Assembly (NCBI RefSeq): GCF_030466625.1
Contig: NZ_JADEVT010000008.1
Coordinates: forward strand, 98,037-162,036
Length of the DNA stretch: 64,000 bases
Source of the DNA: Nocardioides sp. ChNu-153
GTDB lineage: Bacteria; Actinomycetota; Actinomycetes; Propionibacteriales; Nocardioidaceae
Reading direction: 5' to 3'
Position numbers and translations under genes: made by a program. Position 1 is the stretch's first letter, and every line of letters begins with the position of its first letter. Shown one piece after another: positions 1 through 12,171 of the stretch. The notes beneath the pieces were generated by a model, which saw nothing but the letters and a program-made list of their open reading frames with translations, had not been told where the DNA came from and ran no database searches.

Positions 1-506
1 GTCAGCGCGAGCACCGCGCCGAGCAGCGCCGCCAGCGCGGCGGCGGCCGCCACCTCGGATCCGGACGCCGACCCCAGTGCGGCGAGCAGACCCGGCGTAC
101 CCCAGCCGGTGAGCAGGGCGACGACGGCGACGACGACCAGGCCGGCCGTGCGGGCCACCGACAGCGCGGTCACGGGCTCGTCGGACCAGGCGCCGAAGCA
201 GCCGCAACGCGCCCCCTCGCCACGGCGGCGGACCGCGCGGGCCAGCGCCACGGTGAAGGCAGCGAGCACCACCACGACGCCGACGAGCGCCGCCCGACCC
301 GCCCATCCCGACAGGAGGAGGCCGACGGCGAGCCCGGCCTCGAGCCCCACGAGGAGGTACGGCGCGCCCCGCCACCGCGCCACCCGGGAGGGCGCGAGGG
401 CGGCGAGACCGGACCGCGCCAGGTCGGGCCGGCGCAACTTCGCGGAGGCACCGACCGCCAGCACCCCGAGGAGGGTGCCGGCGGTCGCGAGCTGGAGGAC
501 GCTCAG
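1..506 (-). CDS. MauE/DoxX-type redox membrane protein, 3' end cut by window edge
   Basis: The reverse strand reads as a hydrophobic protein beginning about VLQLATAGTLLGVLAVGASA, followed by KLRR, several membrane segments, and a CGCFG motif around residue 103. The early A-x-K after the first helix and the C-G-C-F-G motif are typical of the MauE (methylamine utilisation) branch of the DoxX superfamily, which handles disulphide or quinone redox chemistry in the membrane. No ATG or GTG fits well at the start. A CTG overlaps the stop of the upstream Tat-exported gene (CTGA), so translation is probably coupled to that gene, whose product may be a redox client. The C-terminus lies beyond base 1. 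The family call is fairly good; the start is uncertain. Confidence 0.6.
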   Translation of the reverse strand, partial: MSVLQLATAGTLLGVLAVGASAKLRRPDLARSGLAALAPSRVARWRGAPYLLVGLEAGLAVGLLLSGWAGRAALVGVVVVLAAFTVALARAVRRRGEGARCGCFGAWSDEPVTALSVARTAGLVVVAVVALLTGWGTPGLLAALGSASGSEVAAAAALAALLGAVLAL

Positions 507-1000
507 GTGGCCGAGCAGGCGACGGCCGTGCCGCCGATGCCGCCCGTGGTCTTGGCGCCCGTGGCCGTGAAGCCGCTCGGCAGGTTGACGACGGCGTCGG
601 CGGACCACAACGCGGAGACGTTCACGGTGGAGCGCAGCGAGAGCGTCGTGCCCGCGGGCAGAGGGGCGACCAGCTGGACGGAGGTGGTGCTGGAGCCGGG
701 GGTCACCGTGGCGATCCCGCCCGGCTGGGTGCCGAGCGCGCCGAGGTTGACGCCGAACTGGGCGATCGTGACCGTCGTGCCGGCCGGGAGGTCCTGGGGG
801 CCTGCGGTGAGGTCGAAGCCGACGTTCACGAGGCCGAGGGTGCCGCAGGTCCCGGTGATGCTGAAGGCGCCGACGTCGACGGCGGACGCGGCGAAGGCCG
901 GCGCGGCCGCGACGACGGCGACGGTGGGCACGGACCAGACGGCGGCCCGGGTGACCGCTCGGCGGCTGACGTGGCCCGAACGGGCCTGGATCTCGGACAT
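503..1000 (-). CDS. Tat-exported hypothetical protein, 165 aa
   Basis: The N-terminus carries a twin-arginine signal: SRRAVTR, then a hydrophobic stretch ending in an AxA cleavage site (PAFA-AS) near residue 38. The mature part (about 128 aa) is small-residue and Thr/Ser/Val rich, looks like a beta-sandwich, and has only two cysteines, in GTCGTLG and at the C-terminus (VACSAT), which could form a disulphide. The start is supported by a GGAGAT ribosome site just upstream. No family is recognised; such Tat-signal proteins are common in actinobacteria. It overlaps the MauE-like gene downstream, which suggests folding or oxidation by that membrane partner. Confidence 0.7.
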   Translation of the reverse strand: MSEIQARSGHVSRRAVTRAAVWSVPTVAVVAAAPAFAASAVDVGAFSITGTCGTLGLVNVGFDLTAGPQDLPAGTTVTIAQFGVNLGALGTQPGGIATVTPGSSTTSVQLVAPLPAGTTLSLRSTVNVSALWSADAVVNLPSGFTATGAKTTGGIGGTAVACSAT

Positions 1001-1097
1001 GGCGATCTCCCTGACGTAGATGGCCCGGTGAACCCCTCACCGGACCGCTACGAACCCTAGGTCGATCCTGGCCGACCGGGAACAGGTCAAGGGTAAA

Positions 1098-1112
1098 GAG
1101 AACATCGTTCTC
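1098..1112. promoter_or_regulatory. Perfect 6-bp palindrome with 3-nt centre, possible operator
   Basis: The sequence GAGAACATCGTTCTC lies in the divergent region between the Tat-exported gene and glgX. The arms GAGAAC/GTTCTC match perfectly around a 3-nt centre, as in many dimeric repressor sites. It is not a LexA box, which needs a 4-nt centre between GAAC and GTTC. The binding protein is unknown. Confidence 0.4.
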
Positions 1113-1137
1113 TCAAGATCGGATCAAGCATCTTGAG
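1112..1137. promoter_or_regulatory. Inverted repeat CTCAAGAT-N10-ATCTTGAG
   Basis: Two perfect 8-bp arms (1112-1119 and 1130-1137) directly follow the GAGAAC palindrome in the glgX/Tat-gene divergent region. The arms are in the reverse order to an HspR HAIR site (CTTGAGT-N7-ACTCAAG), so this is not an HspR operator. It could be an operator for either divergent gene; nothing in the sequence says which. Confidence 0.35.
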
Positions 1138-1264
1138 GTCCCCGTCCGCCGCCGAGGTGCGACCCGCGGCGCCGCGCCCGGGGCCCGGGGACGCGCGGCG
1201 CACCGCCCACCCCCCTGGTTGGATCGTTCAGACGACACGACGGTGCGCAGCGAGAGGAGCAGGC

Positions 1265-3466
<2,202 letters not shown>

Positions 3467-3502
3467 CCGGCACCACCCCCGGGACACCACCCGGTACGAC
3501 GA

Positions 3503-3544
3503 ACGGCGCCGGCCGCGCGGATCGCTCCGCGGGGCCGGCGCCGT
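3503..3544. terminator. Strong hairpin between convergent glgX and lipoprotein gene
   Basis: Perfect 12-bp arms (ACGGCGCCGGCC / GGCCGGCGCCGT) enclose a second GC-rich self-complementary core. It lies between two convergent stop codons, the expected place for a bidirectional terminator. There is no clear T-tract, as is common in high-GC actinobacteria. Confidence 0.6.
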
Positions 3545-3562
3545 CGTGCGTCGCGCGGCGGG

Positions 3563-4312
3563 TCAGCCCAGCGTGCTCGGGTCGAACACCTCGTCGGCCG
3601 GGGGCTCCTCGGCGTCGACGGGCTCGTCGAAGTCGCTCAGCGTGAAGGCACCGGTCTCGCGCTCGAGCTGCACCAGGTAGTGCGGCTCCGAGGTGAGGAC
3701 GGAGATGGTGGCGGTCTCGCCGTCGTCGTCGGTGAAGGTGACCTCGACGGCCTCCTCGCCGTCGACCTCGGTCACGTCGCCCTTCTCGGGGCTCTCGACG
3801 TCGCCGTCGGACTCGTAGTCGCGGAACGTCTCGATGTCGCAGACCTCGGCGAAGTCCTGCTCGGCGTCGACGACCCACTTGTCGGCGAACACGGCGGCCG
3901 CCGCGGGGTCGCCCGCGGCCGCGGTCCAGAACTCGGCGTCGCCCTTGACCCAGTAGGAGCCGTCGACCCCGACGATCTGGAGGCCGCCGACGCTGCCGAG
4001 CGTCATCTCGCCCGTGCAGTCCCCGGCCTCGTCGACCATCAGGTCGACCTCGACCGTGTCGCCGTCCTCCTCGATCTCGCCCGCCACGCGGAACGACTCG
4101 GCACCCTCGACGGCCTCCTGGGCCGCCGCGATGATGTCCTCGGCCGACGAGTCGGCGAACTCCTCGGCGCTGTCGTCGGACCCGCCCCCCGACGAGTCGT
4201 CACCGCCGGAGCCCTCGTCGCCGCCGCAGCCGGCGACGACCGACGTCGTCAGCACCATTCCCGCGGCGATGGCCACTCCCCGACGTACCCCGCGTCGCAC
4301 GGTCACTCGCAT
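3563..4312 (-). CDS. Secreted lipoprotein, LppX/LprG-like size, 249 aa
   Basis: The N-terminus is basic, then hydrophobic, with lipobox VVAGC at about residues 25-29, so the mature protein would be lipid-anchored on the outer face of the membrane. A Gly/Ser/Asp-rich linker follows. The remaining ~190 aa are acidic, with SFRVAG, two cysteines (GDCTGEM and VCDIET) that could pair, and alternating beta-type pattern. It resembles actinobacterial substrate-binding or LppX-type lipoproteins, but no specific function can be assigned. It lies on the opposite strand between glgX and treY and is probably unrelated to trehalose synthesis. Confidence 0.75.
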   Translation of the reverse strand: MRVTVRRGVRRGVAIAAGMVLTTSVVAGCGGDEGSGGDDSSGGGSDDSAEEFADSSAEDIIAAAQEAVEGAESFRVAGEIEEDGDTVEVDLMVDEAGDCTGEMTLGSVGGLQIVGVDGSYWVKGDAEFWTAAAGDPAAAAVFADKWVVDAEQDFAEVCDIETFRDYESDGDVESPEKGDVTEVDGEEAVEVTFTDDDGETATISVLTSEPHYLVQLERETGAFTLSDFDEPVDAEEPPADEVFDPSTLG

Positions 4313-4511
4313 GGTCGTTCCTCCCCAGTCGTCACCCGACGCCTCGCCGGACCGGTCGGCTCCGGTCGGGGTCGTCGGGTCGGTCGCCCACCCATCAGAC
4401 CACGGACGGGCGCCGCGCCGCGGGTCGCCCGCCGACGCGGCCCGCGCGCTCGGCGCGCCCCTCTACGCTGACGACGCTGCACCCCACGGCCGGCCGAGGA
4501 CGGGACCCACC

Positions 4512-6884
4512 ATGAACGACGAGCGCCGCAGCGCCCGCACGCCCACCAGCACCTACCGACTGCAGATCACGTCGCAGTTCGACCTGTACGCCGCCGCCCG
4601 CACGCTGCCCTACCTCCACGCCCTCGGCGTGGACTGGGTCTACCTGTCGCCGGTGCTGGCCGCCGAGCCCGGCAGCGACCACGGGTACGACGTGGTCGGC
4701 CACAACGGCATCGACCTGTCCCGCGGCGGCCCCGCCGGGCTGCAGGCCGTCTCGGCCCGCGCCCGCTCGCTCGGCATGGGCGTGCTGGTGGACATCGTCC
4801 CCAACCACGTCGGCGTGGCGACGCCCGCGGAGAACGCCTGGTGGTGGTCGCTGCTCGCGGCCGGCCACGCGTCGCCCTGGGCGGACGCGTTCGACGTCGA
4901 CTGGGAGGCCGGGGGCGGGCGCATCCGCATCCCCGTGGTGGGCGACGACGACCTCGGCGCCGACGGGGCGGTGGGCAACCTGCGCGTCGTCGACGGCGAG
5001 CTGCGCTACCACGACCACCGCTTCCCGGTGCGGCCCGGCACGCTGGCGCTCGTCGACGGCACCCCCGACGCGCAGGCCACGCACGCCGCGCAGCACTACG
5101 AGCTCGTGGGCTGGCGCACCGCCGACGACCGGCTCAACTACCGCCGCTTCTTCGCGGTCAACACCCTGGCCGCCGTGCGGGTGGAGGACCGGCGCTGGTT
5201 CGACGCCACGCACGCCGAGGTGAAGCGGTGGTTCGCCGAGGGCCTCGTCGACGGGCTCCGCGTCGACCACCCCGACGGCCTGCGCGACCCCGCGGGCTAC
5301 CTCGACGACCTGGCCGGCATCACGGGCGGCGCCTACGTGCTCGTCGAGAAGATCCTCGAGCCCGGCGAGGAGCTCGAGCCGTCGTGGGCGACCGCCGGCA
5401 CGACCGGGTACGACGCGCTCGCCCTCGTCGACCGCCTGTTCGTCGACCCGGCCGGGGAGGCCCCCCTCGACGCGCTCGAGGCCTCCCTGCGCGGCGCACC
5501 CGTCGAGTGGCACGCGATGGTCCACGACCGCAAGCGCGAGGTCGCCGACGGCATCCTCGGCTCCGAGGTGCGCCGCATCTCCCGCGAGCTCGGCGACGAC
5601 GGCGACGAGGTGGTCGACGCGGTCGCCGAGCTGGTCTCCGGCATGCCGGTCTACCGCTCGTACCTGCCCGCCGGCCGCGACCACCTGGAGGAGGCGTTCA
5701 CCTCCGCCCGGCGCCACCGCCCCGACCTCGACGCGGTGCTCGACCGCCTGCACCCGCTGCTGACCGACCCCGAGCACCCGGCTGCGCTGCGCTTCCAGCA
5801 GACCTCCGGCATGGTGATGGCGAAGGGCGTCGAGGACTGCTCGTTCTACCGCTGGTCGCGCCTGACGAGCCTCAACGAGGTCGGTGCGGACCCGTCGGTC
5901 TTCGCCGTCGACGCCGCGACGTTCCACGCGGCGATGACCGAGCGCCAGGAGCACTGGCCGCACGCGATGACCACGATGTCGACGCACGACACCAAGCGGG
6001 GCGAGGACGTGCGCGCCCGCATCAGCGTGCTCGCCGAGCTGCCCGACCTGTGGGCCGGGGCGCTCTCGGAGCTGCTCGAGGCCGCTCCGCTGCCCGACCC
6101 CGGCTTCGGTGCCCTGCTGTGGCAGGCGATCGTCGGCGCCTGGCCCGCCACCAGCAGCGGGGACCTGCGCTCGCGCCTGCACGCGTACGCCGAGAAGGCG
6201 ATGCGCGAGGCGGGCGACGGCACGACGTGGACCGCCCCCGACGAGGACTACGAGGCCGCCGTGCACCGCGCGGTCGACGCGGCGTTCGACGACCGCGACG
6301 CCCGGCGCACGCTCGTGACGCTGCTCGACGCCGTCACCGGTCCCGGCTGGTCGAACGCGCTGGCCGCCAAGCTGGTGGCGCTGACGATCCCCGGGGTGCC
6401 GGACGTCTACCAGGGCAGCGAGCTGTGGGAGCAGTCGCTCGTCGACCCCGACAACCGCCGTCCCGTCGACTTCGACGTGCGCTCCGAGGTCCTGCCGGCC
6501 CTGCTGGGTGGCGTGCGCCCGCCGCTCGCCGGCGGCCTCGCCGACTCCGGTGCGGTCAAGCTGCGCCTGGTCGCGACGGTGCTGCGCCTGCGCCGGGACC
6601 GCCCCGAGCTGTTCTCGTCGTACGCGCCGCTGGCCGCCGAGGGCGAGGCCGCGGACCACCTCGTGGCGTTCGACCGCGGCGGCGCCGTCAGCGTCGTCAC
6701 GCGGCTGCCCGTCGGGCTCGGGCGTCGCGGCGGGTGGGGCACGACGACGCTCGAGCTGCCCGAGGGCGAGTGGCGCGACCTGCTCGCCGACGCCCCGGTC
6801 GCGCGGGACGCGTCGGGGCGGGTACTGGTGGCGGACCTGCTCGCGACGTACCCCGTCGCCCTGCTCACGAGGGAGTCCGCATGA
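4512..6884 (+). CDS. treY: Maltooligosyl trehalose synthase TreY
   Basis: The 790-aa GH13 enzyme isomerises the reducing-end alpha-1,4 bond of maltodextrins to alpha,alpha-1,1, giving maltooligosyltrehalose in the cytoplasm. It begins with the family's STYRLQ, then [23 protein letters not shown] (nucleophile region), [13 protein letters not shown] (acid/base Glu) and [10 protein letters not shown]. Length and motif order fit TreY. ATG 4512 directly precedes the conserved STYRLQ block. Its stop overlaps the start of treZ by ATGA, so the two are translationally coupled. Confidence 0.95.
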   Translation: MNDERRSARTPTSTYRLQITSQFDLYAAARTLPYLHALGVDWVYLSPVLAAEPGSDHGYDVVGHNGIDLSRGGPAGLQAVSARARSLGMGVLVDIVPNHVGVATPAENAWWWSLLAAGHASPWADAFDVDWEAGGGRIRIPVVGDDDLGADGAVGNLRVVDGELRYHDHRFPVRPGTLALVDGTPDAQATHAAQHYELVGWRTADDRLNYRRFFAVNTLAAVRVEDRRWFDATHAEVKRWFAEGLVDGLRVDHPDGLRDPAGYLDDLAGITGGAYVLVEKILEPGEELEPSWATAGTTGYDALALVDRLFVDPAGEAPLDALEASLRGAPVEWHAMVHDRKREVADGILGSEVRRISRELGDDGDEVVDAVAELVSGMPVYRSYLPAGRDHLEEAFTSARRHRPDLDAVLDRLHPLLTDPEHPAALRFQQTSGMVMAKGVEDCSFYRWSRLTSLNEVGADPSVFAVDAATFHAAMTERQEHWPHAMTTMSTHDTKRGEDVRARISVLAELPDLWAGALSELLEAAPLPDPGFGALLWQAIVGAWPATSSGDLRSRLHAYAEKAMREAGDGTTWTAPDEDYEAAVHRAVDAAFDDRDARRTLVTLLDAVTGPGWSNALAAKLVALTIPGVPDVYQGSELWEQSLVDPDNRRPVDFDVRSEVLPALLGGVRPPLAGGLADSGAVKLRLVATVLRLRRDRPELFSSYAPLAAEGEAADHLVAFDRGGAVSVVTRLPVGLGRRGGWGTTTLELPEGEWRDLLADAPVARDASGRVLVADLLATYPVALLTRESA

Positions 6885-8671
6885 CCACGCGCCCACCGCG
6901 CCCACCGTTCGCCGTCTGGGCCCCCCGGCCCCGCACCGTCCGGCTCACCGTCGCCACCGGCGACCACGACGAGGTGGTCGAGCTGGAGCGCGGCGCCGAC
7001 GACTGGTGGACGGTGCCGGCCGGTGCGCTGCGCCTCGACCCCGCGGCGTACCCCGAGGGCGTCGGCTACGGCTACCTGCTCGACGACGACCCCACGCCCA
7101 GGCCGGACCCGCGCTCGCGCCGCCAGCCCGAGGGCGTGCACGGCCTGTCCCGCACCTTCGACCCGTCCGGGTTCACGTGGACCGACGCGGGCTGGACCGG
7201 GCGGCAGCTCGCCGGCTCCGTGATCTACGAGCTGCACCTCGGCACGTTCACCCCCGAGGGCACGCTCGACGCCGCCATCGGCCGCCTCGACCACCTCGTC
7301 TCCATCGGGGTCGACCTCGTCGAGCTGCTGCCGGTCAACGCGTTCAACGGCACCCACAACTGGGGCTACGACGGGGTCGGCTGGTTCGCCGTGAGCGAGA
7401 CGTACGGCGGGCCCGCGGCGTACCAGCGCTTCGTCGACGCCTGCCACGCGGCCGGTCTCGGCGTGATCCAGGACGTCGTCTACAACCACCTGGGGCCGTC
7501 GGGGAACTACCTGCCGCTCTTCGGCCCCTACCTGAAGACGGGCCGCAACACGTGGGGCGACCTCGTCAACCTCGACGGTGACGACGCCGCGGGCGAGGTG
7601 CGGCGCTACGTGCTCGACAACGTCCGCTCCTGGTTCGACGACTACCACGTCGACGGCCTGCGCCTCGACGCCGTGCACGCGCTGCACGACTCCTCGCCGA
7701 CCCACGTGCTCGAGGAGATGGCGGTCGAGACCGCCGACTGGTCGGCGCACGTGCGCCGGCCCCTGACGCTCATCGCCGAGTCCGACCTCAACGACCCGGT
7801 GATGTTCACGCCCCGCGAGGCGGGCGGCTACGGGCTGACCGCGCAGTGGAGCGACGACTTCCACCACGCGGTGCACGTGGCGCTCAGCGGCGAGACGGCC
7901 GGCTACTACGCCGACTTCGAGCCGCTGGCGGCGCTGCGGAAGGTGCTGACCGAGGGCTTCTTCCACGCCGGCACCTACAGCTCGTTCCGGGAGCGCGACC
8001 ACGGCGTGCCGATCGACACCGCCACCGCGCCCACGTGGCGCCTCGTGGTCTGCAGCCAGAACCACGACCAGATCGGCAACCGCGCCGTCGGCGACCGGCT
8101 GACCGAGCACCTCGACGACGACCAGCTCGCGACCGCCGCGCTGCTGACCCTGGGCACCGGCTTCACCCCGATGCTGTTCCAGGGCGAGGAGTGGGCGGCC
8201 TCGACGCCGTTCCAGTTCTTCACCTCGCACCCCGAGCCCGAGCTCGGGACGGCGACCGCCGAGGGCCGCATCGCGGAGTTCGAGAAGATGGGCTGGGACC
8301 CGGCCGTCGTGCCCGACCCGCAGGACCCGGAGACGTTCACCCGCAGCAAGCTCGACTGGTCCGAGCCCGAGGGCGGCCGCCACGCGGTGCTCCTCGGTGT
8401 CTACCGCGAGCTGGCGGCGCTGCGGCGCACCCTGCCCGACCTCACCGACCCGTCCTTCGCCGCCACCACCTGCGAGGTCGACAAGACCACGCGCGTGGTG
8501 CACATCGGCCGCGGGTCCGTGCGGATGGTGCTCGCGCTGGGCACCGAGCCGGCCACGGTCGAGGTCCCCGAGGGGTACGGCGTCGCGTGGGCGACGCCCG
8601 GCGGGTACGACGCGGGGTCACCCCTCGTCGTACCGGCCCACGGCGCCGTGGTGCTCGCCCCGGGCGCCTGA
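6881..8671 (+). CDS. treZ: Maltooligosyltrehalose trehalohydrolase TreZ
   Basis: The 596-aa GH13 enzyme cleaves maltooligosyltrehalose to free trehalose. An N-terminal E-set/CBM48 domain ([15 protein letters not shown]) precedes the barrel with [35 protein letters not shown] and [10 protein letters not shown]. The start overlaps treY by 4 nt. Together GlgX, TreY and TreZ form the complete TreX-TreY-TreZ route from glycogen to trehalose, typical of actinobacteria, where it serves osmotic and desiccation stress. Confidence 0.95.
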   Translation: MTTRPPRPPFAVWAPRPRTVRLTVATGDHDEVVELERGADDWWTVPAGALRLDPAAYPEGVGYGYLLDDDPTPRPDPRSRRQPEGVHGLSRTFDPSGFTWTDAGWTGRQLAGSVIYELHLGTFTPEGTLDAAIGRLDHLVSIGVDLVELLPVNAFNGTHNWGYDGVGWFAVSETYGGPAAYQRFVDACHAAGLGVIQDVVYNHLGPSGNYLPLFGPYLKTGRNTWGDLVNLDGDDAAGEVRRYVLDNVRSWFDDYHVDGLRLDAVHALHDSSPTHVLEEMAVETADWSAHVRRPLTLIAESDLNDPVMFTPREAGGYGLTAQWSDDFHHAVHVALSGETAGYYADFEPLAALRKVLTEGFFHAGTYSSFRERDHGVPIDTATAPTWRLVVCSQNHDQIGNRAVGDRLTEHLDDDQLATAALLTLGTGFTPMLFQGEEWAASTPFQFFTSHPEPELGTATAEGRIAEFEKMGWDPAVVPDPQDPETFTRSKLDWSEPEGGRHAVLLGVYRELAALRRTLPDLTDPSFAATTCEVDKTTRVVHIGRGSVRMVLALGTEPATVEVPEGYGVAWATPGGYDAGSPLVVPAHGAVVLAPGA

Positions 8672-8719
8672 GCCCCGGTCAGCGGGCCTGGGCCCCGGAC
8701 ACCGGCACACGCCCGGACG

Positions 8720-8759
8720 CACGAGTGGCGCCGCCCCGGTCGGGACGGCGCCACTCGTG
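8720..8759. terminator. 14-bp stem hairpin between treZ and the next convergent gene
   Basis: CACGAGTGGCGCCG pairs perfectly with CGGCGCCACTCGTG across a 12-nt loop. It sits between convergent treZ and the small membrane-protein gene, so it probably terminates both. Confidence 0.65.
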
Positions 8760-8774
8760 GTGGTGCGGGAGGGA

Positions 8775-9083
8775 TCAGGCGTGGGTGCCGGTGCGACCGT
8801 GGTCGGCGGAGTCGTCGTCGTAGAAGTCGCGCGAGCCCGACTTGGCCAGACCGCGGCTCACCATGTAGCCGATGGTCAGCAGCGTGACGTAGAACCACGC
8901 CTCCTGGGCGCCGAAGTCGGACACGTCGACGAGCGCCGAGGCGACGAGGACGCCGACGACGGCCGCCACGTAGGCGATGAGCTCGGTCGTCTTGAACGAC
9001 GCCTTCGTCTCCGTGCTGATCCGGCGACGGGCGACGCCGGTGCCGTGGGCGGAGTTGTGCTGGGTGTGCTGCGTGGTGGTCAT
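8775..9083 (-). CDS. Small two-pass membrane protein, 102 aa
   Basis: A polar N-terminus rich in His/Thr/Gln is followed by two hydrophobic segments (about residues 34-52 and 61-77) and a polar tail [16 protein letters not shown]. Short membrane proteins of this plan are frequent in actinobacteria as uncharacterised proteins. It has its own ATG with an upstream AAGGAGCACCAC ribosome site. The about 150 bp between this gene and the tadA end hold only its promoter region. No function can be assigned. Confidence 0.65.
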   Translation of the reverse strand: MTTTQHTQHNSAHGTGVARRRISTETKASFKTTELIAYVAAVVGVLVASALVDVSDFGAQEAWFYVTLLTIGYMVSRGLAKSGSRDFYDDDSADHGRTGTHA

Positions 9084-9232
9084 GTGGTGCTCCTTCGCGG
9101 CAGCGCGCCGCCCCGGGTCCGGGTCCCGGCGGCACGCCGCCCGGGTGGGGGAGGGTGTGGTGCACCGGTGGCGCGAGCGCCGCCGACATACCGCCGGTAC
9201 CCCCGCACCCGCGTCTCAGTCGTTTCTCAGTT

Positions 9233-9706
9233 TCACGACGGCCGGCGGGCCGAGAAGAACTCCTCCAGGAGGGCGGTCGACTCCCCCGCCATGACCCCCC
9301 CGACGACCTCGGGACGGTGGTTGAGCCGGCGGTCGCGCACGACGTCCCACAACGAGCCGACGGCCCCGGCCTTCTCGTCCCAGGCGCCGAACACCACCCG
9401 GTCGACGCGGGCGAGCACGGCCGCGCCGGCGCACATCGTGCAGGGCTCGAGCGTCACCACGAGGGTGCAGCCGGTCAGGCGCCACTCCCCGCGGGCACGG
9501 GCGGCCTCGCGCAGCGCGACGACCTCGGCGTGCCCGGTGGGGTCGGTGTCGGCCTCCCGCACGTTGCGGCCGCGTCCCACCACGTGCCGCTGCTCGTCGA
9601 CCACCACGGCCCCGATGGGGACGTCGTCGGTCGCGAGGGCGGCGCGGGCCTCGCCCAGGGCGGCGCGCATGGGCGCGCCCCAGCGGCCCCCCTGGGGGTG
9701 GATCAC
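9233..9706 (-). CDS. tadA: tRNA-specific adenosine deaminase TadA
   Basis: The 157-aa cytidine-deaminase-fold enzyme converts A34 to inosine in the tRNA-Arg(ACG) anticodon. The zinc site is complete: GHAEVVAL (His, catalytic Glu) and EPCTMCAGA (two Cys). The GTG start at 9706 gives an N-terminus ([18 protein letters not shown]) that lines up with the first helix of E. coli TadA; the internal ATG at 9670 is an alternative. It is followed upstream on the same strand by the gene for a TadA-associated protein, a known actinobacterial pairing. Confidence 0.92.
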   Translation of the reverse strand: MIHPQGGRWGAPMRAALGEARAALATDDVPIGAVVVDEQRHVVGRGRNVREADTDPTGHAEVVALREAARARGEWRLTGCTLVVTLEPCTMCAGAAVLARVDRVVFGAWDEKAGAVGSLWDVVRDRRLNHRPEVVGGVMAGESTALLEEFFSARRPS

Positions 9707-9746
9707 GCGGGGACCGGCGCCGACGGACGGGCGGACGGGCGGCGGC

Positions 9747-10226
9747 TCACGCGGAGGTGAGACCGACCGCGTCGTCGAAGAGCACGCCGAAGCCCAGCTT
9801 GCGGGCGATCTCGGAGACCATCTCGTCGGGGTAGAGGTCGAAGTCGTCGAGCAGCAGCCCCAGGTCCATCGCGTTCATGCCGAGGTCGGCGAGCAGCGAC
9901 AGGTCGCCCGCGGGCTCCTGCTCGTCCTCGTCCTCCGGCATCGGCAGGTCGAGCGCCTCGACGGCGGTGCGGGCCAGCTCCCACTCGTCGGCGGCGGTGA
10001 CGTCGGAGAGCAGGATGCGCGTGCGCGGACCGGCGACGCGCACCAGCACGAAGAAGTCCTCGTCCACGCCCACGACGCCGATGGCGCCGCCGTCGCCCGG
10101 GAAGCGCCGCAGCGCGGCGGCGAGGGTGTCGACCGAGTCGAGGACGTCGTCCACGATCTCGTGCAGCTGCCACACGCCTTCCTCGCGGTAGGCCACGAGG
10201 GCGAAGTCGATGCTGTCCGTGTCCAC
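9747..10226 (-). CDS. tRNA adenosine deaminase-associated protein
   Basis: A 159-aa acidic protein, beginning [17 protein letters not shown], matches the actinobacterial family named for its position next to tadA. It has no catalytic motif visible; the middle contains a long acidic run (PEDEDEQEP). A GTG start at 10226 is preceded by GAGGAGGGGG. The gene lies 40 bp upstream of tadA on the same strand, so they are probably cotranscribed. The molecular role of the family is not known. Confidence 0.85.
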   Translation of the reverse strand: MDTDSIDFALVAYREEGVWQLHEIVDDVLDSVDTLAAALRRFPGDGGAIGVVGVDEDFFVLVRVAGPRTRILLSDVTAADEWELARTAVEALDLPMPEDEDEQEPAGDLSLLADLGMNAMDLGLLLDDFDLYPDEMVSEIARKLGFGVLFDDAVGLTSA

Positions 10227-10334
10227 GTGTCCCCCTCCTCGCGTGCCCGACGACCGACGCCCAGCGTGTCAGACCCGGGCGCGACGCGCCAGCGGGATCC
10301 GCGGCCGGTCTCGCACGCCTTAGGCTCGGTGCCC

Positions 10335-10976
10335 ATGGACACCCTCGTCGTCGACCACCCGCTCGTCGCGCACAAGCTCACCGCGCTGCGCGACGCGACC
10401 ACCGACTCCCCGACGTTCCGGCGCCTCGCCGACGAGCTCGTGACCCTGCTGGCCTACGAGGCGACGCGCGACGTGCGCGTCGTGCCCTCCGAGATCCGCA
10501 CCCCCGTGGCGCCCGCCACGGGCGTCCGCCTGTCCACGCCCAAGCCGCTCGTGGTGCCGATCCTGCGCGCCGGTCTAGGGATGCTGGACGGCATGGTCCG
10601 CCTGCTGCCGACCGCCGAGGTCGGCTTCCTCGGCATGGTGCGCAACGAGGAGACGCTGCAGGCCTCGACGTACGCCGAGCGGCTGCCCGACGACCTCTCG
10701 GGCCGCCAGTGCTACGTGCTCGACCCGATGCTCGCGACCGGCGGCACGCTGGCCGCCGCCATCCGGTTCCTCGTCGACCGCGGCGCCGACCACATCACGG
10801 CCATCTGCCTGCTCACCGCCCCCGAGGGCACGAAGCGCCTCGAGGACGAGCTCGCCGACCTCTCCATCCCGGTGCGGGTCGTGACGGCCGCGATGGACGA
10901 GCGCCTCGACGAGAACGGCTACATCGTCCCCGGCCTCGGCGACGCCGGCGACCGGCTGTACGGCGTGGCCGACTGA
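10335..10976 (+). CDS. upp: Uracil phosphoribosyltransferase
   Basis: The 213-aa enzyme makes UMP from uracil and PRPP (pyrimidine salvage). Visible family blocks are [14 protein letters not shown], the PRPP loop in [17 protein letters not shown], and the C-terminal [13 protein letters not shown] that binds uracil. Length is normal. No ribosome site precedes the ATG, but TAGGCT (10321-10326) lies 8 nt before it, so the transcript is probably leaderless. The next gene starts 2 nt after the stop. Confidence 0.95.
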   Translation: MDTLVVDHPLVAHKLTALRDATTDSPTFRRLADELVTLLAYEATRDVRVVPSEIRTPVAPATGVRLSTPKPLVVPILRAGLGMLDGMVRLLPTAEVGFLGMVRNEETLQASTYAERLPDDLSGRQCYVLDPMLATGGTLAAAIRFLVDRGADHITAICLLTAPEGTKRLEDELADLSIPVRVVTAAMDERLDENGYIVPGLGDAGDRLYGVAD

Positions 10977-10978
10977 TC

Positions 10979-12145
10979 GTGGGCGCTCGCCTCGCCCGCC
11001 GGGCGCAGGGCATCCCGCCGACCGTCTTCTCCGCCATGTCGGCCCTGGCGCTGCGCACCGGGGCGATCAACCTGGGGCAGGGCTTCCCCGACACCGACGG
11101 TCCTGCCTCGGTGCTCGAGCGCGCCCGGGCGGCGGTGGCCGAGGGACGCAACCAGTACGCCCCCGGCGTCGGCGTCCCGGCGCTGCGCGAGGCCGTCGCG
11201 CGCCACCAGGCCCGCCACCACGGCATCGACCTCGACCCCGACACCCGGGTCGTCGTCACCACCGGGGCCACCGAGGGCATCGCCGCCGCCCTGCTGGGCC
11301 TCGTCGACCCGGGCGACGAGGTCGTGCTGCTCGAGCCGTCGTACGACGCGTACGACGCGGTGCTCGCCATGGCGGGAGCGGTACGGCGACCCGTCACCCT
11401 CCGCTCCCCCGACTTCCGCCTCGACGCCGACGCCTTCCGGGCGGCGGTGCACGACGGCACCCGCCTGATTCTGCTCAACAGCCCGCACAACCCGACCGGC
11501 TCCGTGCTGACGCCCGCCGAGCTCGCGGTCGTGGCGGAGGTGGCGGTGCGCCACGACGTGCTCGTCGTGACCGACGAGGTCTACGAGCACCTCGTGTACG
11601 ACGACCACCGCCACGTGCCCATCTCCACCCTGCCGGGCATGGCGGAGCGCACCCTGACGGTCTCCAGCCTCGGCAAGTCGTGGTCGCTGACCGGCTGGAA
11701 GGTGGGCTGGGCGACCGGTCCGGCCGACCTCGTCGCGGCCGTGCTCGCCGTCAAGCAGTGGACGACCTTCACCTCCGGCTCACCGCTGCAGCCCGCCGCG
11801 GCCCACGCGCTCGACGCGGAGGGCGACTTCCCGCTGCGCCTGGCCGCCGACCTGCAGCGGCGCCGCGACCTGCTCTGCGACGGCCTGTCCGCCGCCGGGC
11901 TCGCGCCGCGCGTGCCCGAGGGCACCTACTTCTCCGTGACCGACGTGGCGGAGCTCGGCTGGGCCGACAGCGCCGCCTTCTGTGCCGCCCTGCCGGAGCG
12001 GGCGGGCGTCGTCGCCATCCCGCTGCAGGGGTTCCACTCCGACCCGACGGTGGGGCAGCACCTCGTGCGCTGGGCGTTCTGCAAGGACGAGCCCGTCCTC
12101 GTCGAGGGCCTGCGCCGCCTCGCGGCGGCCGACCTGCGCGCCTGA
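10979..12145 (+). CDS. PLP-dependent class I aminotransferase (DapC/kynurenine-type)
   Basis: The 388-aa fold-type I enzyme has the family's INLGQGFPDTDGP opening, NSPHNPTGSV (PLP-binding Asn), VVTDEVYEHLVYD (Asp/Tyr) and SLGKSWSLTGWKVGW with the Schiff-base lysine. It groups by motif with N-succinyldiaminopimelate and methionine/kynurenine aminotransferases, so the exact substrate is open. GTG 10979 lies 2 nt past the upp stop, so coupling with upp is likely, although no pathway link is evident. Confidence 0.85.
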   Translation: MGARLARRAQGIPPTVFSAMSALALRTGAINLGQGFPDTDGPASVLERARAAVAEGRNQYAPGVGVPALREAVARHQARHHGIDLDPDTRVVVTTGATEGIAAALLGLVDPGDEVVLLEPSYDAYDAVLAMAGAVRRPVTLRSPDFRLDADAFRAAVHDGTRLILLNSPHNPTGSVLTPAELAVVAEVAVRHDVLVVTDEVYEHLVYDDHRHVPISTLPGMAERTLTVSSLGKSWSLTGWKVGWATGPADLVAAVLAVKQWTTFTSGSPLQPAAAHALDAEGDFPLRLAADLQRRRDLLCDGLSAAGLAPRVPEGTYFSVTDVAELGWADSAAFCAALPERAGVVAIPLQGFHSDPTVGQHLVRWAFCKDEPVLVEGLRRLAAADLRA

Positions 12146-12171
12146 GCCGGCTGGGCAGCCCCGGGTACGAC

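Noticed and set aside
109..570. A + strand 153-aa frame at the left edge
   Set aside because: It is Arg/Thr/Pro-rich without motifs, while the opposite strand gives a membrane protein with the MauE CGCFG motif.
1098..1112. GAGAACATCGTTCTC as an SOS (LexA) box
   Set aside because: The actinobacterial LexA box needs a 4-nt centre between GAAC and GTTC; here it is 3 nt, and neither neighbour is an SOS gene.
1112..1137. CTCAAGAT-N10-ATCTTGAG as an HspR HAIR site
   Set aside because: Arm order is reversed and the spacer is 10, not 7; the adjacent genes are not heat-shock genes.
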